DNA of 64,000 nucleotides, taken from assembly GCA_023375675.1 (NCBI GenBank), contig JALQBC010000001.1, positions 1 through 64,000 of the forward strand. The letters are read 5' to 3'. Both the position numbers and the translations under genes were made by a program. The stretch's first letter is position 1. Each line of letters starts with the position of its first letter. Of this stretch, positions 58,314-64,000 are shown one piece after another. The notes beneath the pieces are model-generated. The model made no database searches, was not told the origin of the DNA, and saw nothing but the letters and a program-made list of their open reading frames with translations. This DNA is from Cytospora piceicola (Eukaryota; Ascomycota; Sordariomycetes; Diaporthales; Cytosporaceae).

Positions 58314-60239
58314 ATGGAGCCTGTTCAAGTTTGGCTTGGTCGCGACACGGCCATATGCAAAATAGCCTTTGTGGCCGTTACTTTCGTTGTACTCCCCCTA
58401 GCCCTCGTCGCAATCATATGGACAGGCAACAATCGCCTTTCGTCATTTCCCGGACCGCGCCTCGCTGCGTGGACTCGCCTGTATTCAGTTGCGGCCGTAC
58501 TTACTGGCAATGAGCACGAGAAACTGTTAGAGGCACACGAAAAATATGGTCCGTTCAAAGGTATCCCAATATCTCATCTCTTGACCCACCAGCTCATCAG
58601 TTCGTAGGGCCCATCGTGCGATGGCAGCCCAACATGCTGCTCATTAACGACCCGGCAATGCTACCTAAGATCTATCACCTCCGTGCAAATAAAACACCAC
58701 ACTACAACCACTCCCCAAGCGACGCCAAGGGTATGGTCGAAGAGAATGACTGGCAGAAACACCGGGCAAAGCGTCACCGATTAGATCCTGCAGTAATTAG
58801 ATAGTCCATCGATCGCACCATACGAACACTCCAAGCTGATTTCAATGATTCGCAGTTCTCTCACAAGTCGGTTCTGAATAACGAAGCAATAGTGGATCGT
58901 TTTTTACATCAATGGATTGGTGCCATGCGTGCCCGCTTTGCCACTACTGGCGATATCTTCGACTTTTCAGACTGGGGAAAGTACGTATAGGTTTTCCTGG
59001 GCGTCCTTGTGATCTAGCGCGAAGGCTGACCCAATGTCCTAGCTACCTGGTCCTTGACATAGTCACCAAGTCGTTCTTCGGCCAAGAGATGGGCTTTCTC
59101 GAGCATGGAGATGTGAACAGTCTGCTGAGCAGTACCCGCGCCAACGGTCCAGCTATCCACGCCCTCGCGAGGCTCCCACGGCTGAAGATGTTTCTACTTC
59201 GGTCTTTGGGCAGATTTCTCGTGCCAACCGCTGGTGACGGATCTGGTCTGGGGAATGTTCTCAAGGTGAGATCATGATGCATGCTACGTAAGTCCAATGT
59301 AGCTTACGATCAAGTTTTAGCACCGAGATGATCTCTATAAGGAGAGGCTTTCTACGGAGGCTCGTGATTCTAATATTTGGTTGGACCGGCATGTTCGAAG
59401 ATCCGCAGTCACCCCCGAATACTACATAGTGCAAACGCTAATACGTATCTCGGGCAGGATCCTGCTCAACAACATCAACGATGATGCCTTCAACCACGAA
59501 GAGTTTAAGGAAGATGTTCTTTTCGTCATGTCAGTATTGTTCGCAATGCTATTATATCTACGACGTACTAACTCACCTAACCCACCAGCCTTGGGGCCAG
59601 TGACACAACCGGTCACGGCATCCGCTGCCTCGTACGCAACCTGCTGCAGAACCCACCTTGCCTCGCCCGACTTCGTGGAGAGATTGACGACGCGGTTACG
59701 AAGAATGGCGGCATTGACAGCATCCAGTTCGCATACATCAACTCCCAGATGCCTTACTTGTCTGCCTGCATTCGCGAGTCTCTGCGTCATGACCCGCCCA
59801 TTGTAAGCTTTCTGCCTCGGTGGGTCGACAGCCCAGGCGGCGTAGAGCTGTGCGGCCGCCTTGTGCCAGTAGGTGTCGAGGTGGCTTGCTCGCCATATGT
59901 GATCAGCCGCAATCGCGACTTCTTTGGGGATGATGTACAGTCTTTTCGCCCCGAGCGCTATAGTGATTCATCACCGGAGTGGCTTGCCAGGGCGGCTCGT
60001 TACGATTTTACTTTTGGCTATGGGCCGCGCCATTGCATTGGCCAGACTTTGAGCCACTTGATCACATGCAAGGCCATTGTGCAGGTAAGCCCCTATGTTC
60101 CAATTGGTTAGGCAATAGCTAATACTTGAAACAGTTCTTTTACAACTACAATGTGGACTTGGTCAAACCTGGCGCTGGGAAAGCATTTTTGAATTGGAAC
60201 TATTCCGGCTTAGAAGTACGACTACGCCCGCGTCGATGA
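58314..60239 (+). CDS. Cytochrome P450, pisatin-demethylase-like, 525 aa, seven exons
   Basis: Exons 58314-58548, 58608-58792, 58856-58980, 59043-59265, 59321-59529, 59589-60084 and 60135-60239. Splicing gives continuous family sequence throughout: KYGPIVRWQPN, RLDPAFSHKS, DWGNYLVLDIVTKSFFG and VILGASDTTGHGIR (I-helix GxSDTT). It continues with CIRESLRHDPP (ExxR), FRPERY and FTFGYGPRHCIGQTL (heme loop with Cys). The N terminus has a membrane anchor (FVAVTFVVLPLALVAIIW) and the SFPGPRLAAWTRLY hinge typical of CYP57-type enzymes. The TAG at 58800 lies inside the second intron, so the gene is not broken. The first donor is GTCCGT, a weak site; a downstream GT at 58560 would add three residues (PFK). 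It probably oxidises or demethylates a pathway intermediate. Confidence 0.88.
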
Positions 60240-61334
60240 TGCAAGCTTCACCATCGCGTCAGACCTCAAGATATCACGCAGATAGTATATTTTTCCTTTG
60301 CGAGTATTCATCTCTTATAGATATTTCAATATCATCTCAAGTACAGATAGATATTCAGTCGGGTATCAGTATCCTCTTGGCAAATGACTTCCCATTTTCT
60401 ATTCGAAACTGGCCGCCACACTTCATAATGTGTCACGTATCTGGGCATATCTGGGCCCACTCAAATGTGGAGCTCGCTTCTGATATGGTCCATATAAGGG
60501 AGCTTCCCACGCCCATTGTAAATAGTGTACAATGGCAGTCAAGTTGCTCCATTCGATGTGCCCTGCTCTGGATCGTCTTATAATGGTTTTCGACCAATGA
60601 CTCCAGAGAAAGCCGTAGGGATTACCAGGTAGTTGGTGGAGCTGCCTCCGGGTCTGTCTCAATTATGTCAAATGAACGATAGGATGCTATGTGTGTAGAG
60701 TCAAACCTATACAGCCCTGTTGCTGGCCAGCCGATAGGTGTTGACGACGTATGTCATACTTATCTCGGAGGTAGAGCTTCGTGGTTCAAAAGCCCACAGT
60801 GCTTGCTCTGCGAGAATATATTACGAAGATGCTATACCGGCCTTGTACAAGTACGAAGAGGCATCATATGCAACTAAGGACTCACATGCCAAGACCAATT
60901 TGCACGTTCGCACAATCCCTTGACTTAACTTCAGCGGAATCGTTCTCCTCCCATTGTAATTGATGGCCCAAGCCCCTTACGCAACATTTGAAGGGACAGC
61001 AAACGGCACGGCCGAGGCACGGCAAAGATTCAGCTGTCTGGGACAGTTAATCTATATGTCAGCCACCTCGGCCCCGAGCAGAGACCCCGGGACCGCCTGA
61101 TAAACTCAAATAGCATACAAATAGTAGGGCAGAAGGGCTCAAGATCTGATGAGGGCTTCTCTTCTGCCCATCGCGATCAATCCACTCTTTTACCCCATTC
61201 AAATCGGTTCCATTTTGCCAGCCATTGGGATGATTTCGAGAGCCAGTTGAGTGATGGAATATTTTGGGCCGCTTTGGTGAATATTGGAAAACCGCGATCA
61301 ATCAATCTTACAGACTCGGGAAATTCTGTACTTG
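60240..61334. other. Intergenic region, no gene
   Basis: 3' flank of the P450 up to repeat copy D. Short frames only. No motif noticed. Confidence 0.5.
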
Positions 61335-62361
61335 CCTTCCGTTAGGAAGGTTGATGTTTGTTTTACAAGGCGGGCGAGCATAATAGAAAATTGTTGCCCT
61401 TGAGATTTATGCTACCTGTTTTTAATTCTGATTAGCTCTGAATTATAATCATGCTGATTCGCTATAGCACCCGTCTAGAGGATCTGATTGGCTAGAAAAA
61501 GCAGTTATTTTAGCCGTCGAACAGCTAAGAGAACTAGAGATTGTAAAGCTTTTTAATGCCTGCCGGAAGACTTACAGTTACTTTAAGGCCTTTGAATGCC
61601 TGCCGGAAGGCTTACAGTTACTTTAAGACCTAGCTTACGATAAGGCTTACGATAAGACCTTCTATAGAAGAACTAAGATGTACGCCTGAGTTTTAATCCG
61701 ATTAAAACGTAGTTACCTAAATCTGAATCTGTAGAAAAAGGGCTATTAAACGGTATATTTAATTAAATCGTAGCCCTTAAGGTAGGCTTAGTATTAAAGC
61801 TAATAGTTCTAATGCTTTCCGTTAAGAAGGTTAATGTTTGTTTTATAAGGCGGGCGAGTATATAGAAATTATTGCTTTTAGGATTATACTACCTGTTTTT
61901 AATTCTGATTAGCTCTAAATTACAATTATACTGATTCGCTATAGTACCCGTTTAAAGTACCTGATTAGCTGTGAAAAGTAGTGATTTTAACCGTCGAACG
62001 GCTAAGAGAACTAGAGATTGTTAGGCCTTTTAATGCCTGCCGGAAGGCTTACGGTTACTTTAAGGCTTACGATAAGACCGATTACGATAAGGCCTACGAT
62101 AAGGCTTTTACTATAGACCTTAGGTTTGAACTAAGATGCACGCTCGAGTTTTAATCCGATTAAGACGTACTTACCTAAATCTGAATCTGTAGAAAAAGGG
62201 CTATTAAACGGTATATTTAATTAAATCGTAGCCTTTAAGGTAGGCTTACTATTAAAGCTAATAGTTCTAATTCTGTAAGTTCTTAAGGTTCTTAACCCGA
62301 ACCCTAGCCTTTCCCTCCTTTCTTCTTTACCGAAGGCTTATATAAGCCTTTAGATTCGAAT

Positions 62362-62447
<86 letters not shown>

Positions 62448-62517
62448 GGTTAGTTAAAAGGTTAGCTATTAAATTAGCTATTAAATTAACTAGTAAGTAA
62501 ATAAATAAATAAATAAA

Positions 62518-62550
<33 letters not shown>

Positions 62551-62644
62551 TAGTTAGTTAATAAGTTAGTTAGTAAGTTAGCTAGTAAGTAAATTCGCTA
62601 TTAAATAAGTAAATAAATAAGTAAGTAAGTAAATAAGTAAGTAG

Positions 62645-62677
<33 letters not shown>

Positions 62678-62733
62678 TAAGTAAAGTAGTTAGTAAGTTA
62701 GCTAGTAAGTAAATTCGCTATTAAATAAGTAAA

Positions 62734-62771
<38 letters not shown>

Positions 62772-62780
62772 GGTAAGTAG

Positions 62781-62813
<33 letters not shown>

Positions 62814-62924
62814 TAAGTAAAGTAGTTAGTAAGTTAGTTAGTAAGTTAGTTAGTAAGTTAGCTAGTAACTTAGTAGGTAAGTAAGTAAGTAGGTGAGTAA
62901 GTAAGTAGGTAAGTAAGTAAGTAG

Positions 62925-62955
<31 letters not shown>

Positions 62956-63176
62956 GGTAAGTAAGTAAGTAGGTAAGTAAGTAAGTAGGTAAGTAAGTAA
63001 GTAGGTTAGTTAAAAGGTTAGCTATTAAATTAGCTATTAAATTAACTAGTAAGTAAATAAATAAATAAATAAGTAAGTAAGTAAATAAGTTAGTTAGCTA
63101 GTAGGTTAGCTAATAAAGTACTTAGTAAGTTAGTTAGTAAGTTAGTTAGTTAGCTATTAAGTAAGTAAGTAAGTAG

Positions 63177-63220
<44 letters not shown>

Positions 63221-63830
63221 CTTTGCTATTAAATACGTAAATAAGTAATTAAATAGGTAAGTAAGTAAGTAAGTAGGTAAGTAAGTAGGTAAGTAAGTAA
63301 GCTAGTTTGCTAGTAAATTAGCTATTAAGTAAGTTAATAAGTAAGTAAGTAGATAAGTAAGTAAGTTAGTTAGTTAGTAGGTTAGTTAGTAAGTTAGCTA
63401 GTAAGTTAGTAAGTAAGTAAGTAGATTAATAAGTAAGTAAGTAGGTTAGTTAGTAAATTAGCTATTAAATTAACTAATAAGTAAGTAAATAAGTAAGTAA
63501 GTAAGTAAGTAAGTAGGTAAGTTAGTAAGTAAGTAAGTTAATAAGTAAGTAAGTTAATAAGTAAGTAAGTTAGTAAGTAAGTAAGTTAGTAAGTAAGTAA
63601 GTAAATATATAAATTAGCTAATAAAGTAGTTAGTTATAAAGTAAATAAATAAATATTTCGCCGCTTAAGGCTGCGGAGGAGACGATAGAGTAACGCCTGA
63701 AGGGCGTTACTCTATCGGATCCGGAGCAGCCTAAGCGGCGTATCTAACTATCTAACTAAATAGCTATTAAATTTCCGATCCTTCCTAACGGAAGGCCTTT
63801 TCGGCAGGCGGTCCTACCGCCGTTCCCCAG
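61335..63830 (+). mobile_element. TAAG-array repeat element, copy D, with a duplicated head
   Basis: A first head starts at the hairpin CCTTCCGTTAGGAAGG (61335-61350) and breaks off at about 61812. A second, more mutated head then begins CTTTCCGTTAAGAAGG (61815-61830). Array 62365-63650, tail hairpin 63659-63740, terminal CCTTCCTAACGGAAGG 63780-63795, end near CCGTTCCCCAG 63830. The last 230 bases differ from copy A at about four positions. No open frame. Confidence 0.8.
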
Positions 63831-64000
63831 TTCTTTAGGTTCTTAAGGTTCTTAACCCGAACCCTAGCCTTTCCTTTCCTTCCTCTTTACCGAAGACCTT
63901 AGGTTTATACTAAGATGCACGCTCGAGTTTTGATTCGATTAAAAAGTAGTTACCTAAGTCTGAATCTGTAGAAAACGGCCTATTAAACGGTATATTGAAT
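63831..64000 (+). mobile_element. Internal piece of another TAAG-array element, cut by the window end
   Basis: Matches the 200-bp direct repeat inside the element head (AACCCGAACCCTAGCCTTTCC, GATGCACGCTCGAGTTTTGA, CTGAATCTGTAGAAAACGG). It follows copy D directly, so the array of copies continues beyond the window. Confidence 0.7.

Noticed and set aside
58793..58855. In-frame TAG at 58800 as evidence of a broken P450
   Set aside because: It lies in a 63-nt GTAATT...CGCAG intron; splicing joins RLDPA to FSHKS in phase and restores the family sequence.

Overview
The window is the end of a chromosome of a filamentous ascomycete (Pezizomycotina). It opens with CCCTAA telomere repeats. The genes carry short GT-AG introns (43-103 nt). 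Long blocks are almost pure A/T in the way repeat-induced point mutation (RIP, C-to-T in repeats) leaves them, and the genes are of secondary-metabolism type. I cannot name the species.

Layout. 1-112 is telomere. 113-4370 is RIP-like subtelomeric DNA with a 150-bp satellite. 4380-6720 is a small GC-balanced island with an AusH/Trt14-like (SnoaL/NTF2-fold) gene and a short-chain dehydrogenase (SDR). After another AT-rich block, 8308-9872 holds a broken cytochrome P450. 10767-17312 is a heavily mutated LTR retrotransposon with a 5-bp target-site duplication. 17746-20579 carries an unrecognised gene and a secreted HExxH metalloprotease. 20569-25415 contains two copies of a large repeat made of a conserved head, a TAAG-rich array and a tail with a long hairpin.

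26848-48820 is the gene-rich core. In order it holds BBE-like FAD oxidase 1, a cupin, a UbiA prenyltransferase, an SDR, a rhodopsin-type 7TM protein, BBE-like oxidase 3, an O-methyltransferase, an aldehyde dehydrogenase, a second rhodopsin-type protein and a P450 with a PYGGG...CPGR heme loop. 50024-54381 is another repeat island with nested LTR elements. 54929-60239 holds BBE-like oxidase 2 and a pisatin-demethylase-like P450. 61335 to the window end is more of the TAAG repeat family.

How the genes may work together. A membrane prenyltransferase, several covalent-flavin oxidases, P450s, an O-methyltransferase, SDRs, an aldehyde dehydrogenase and an AusH/Trt14-like protein together suggest a prenylated aromatic (meroterpenoid-type) pathway with oxidative ring formation. 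No polyketide synthase, NRPS, terpene cyclase, transporter or transcription factor is present in the window. The pathway is therefore either incomplete here or works with loci elsewhere. A perfect 10-bp palindrome, TACCTAGGTA, occurs four times, all between core cluster genes, with near matches at two more promoters.

Exon boundaries were worked out by eye from splice sites, reading phase, paralog comparison and remembered family patterns. No database search was run.
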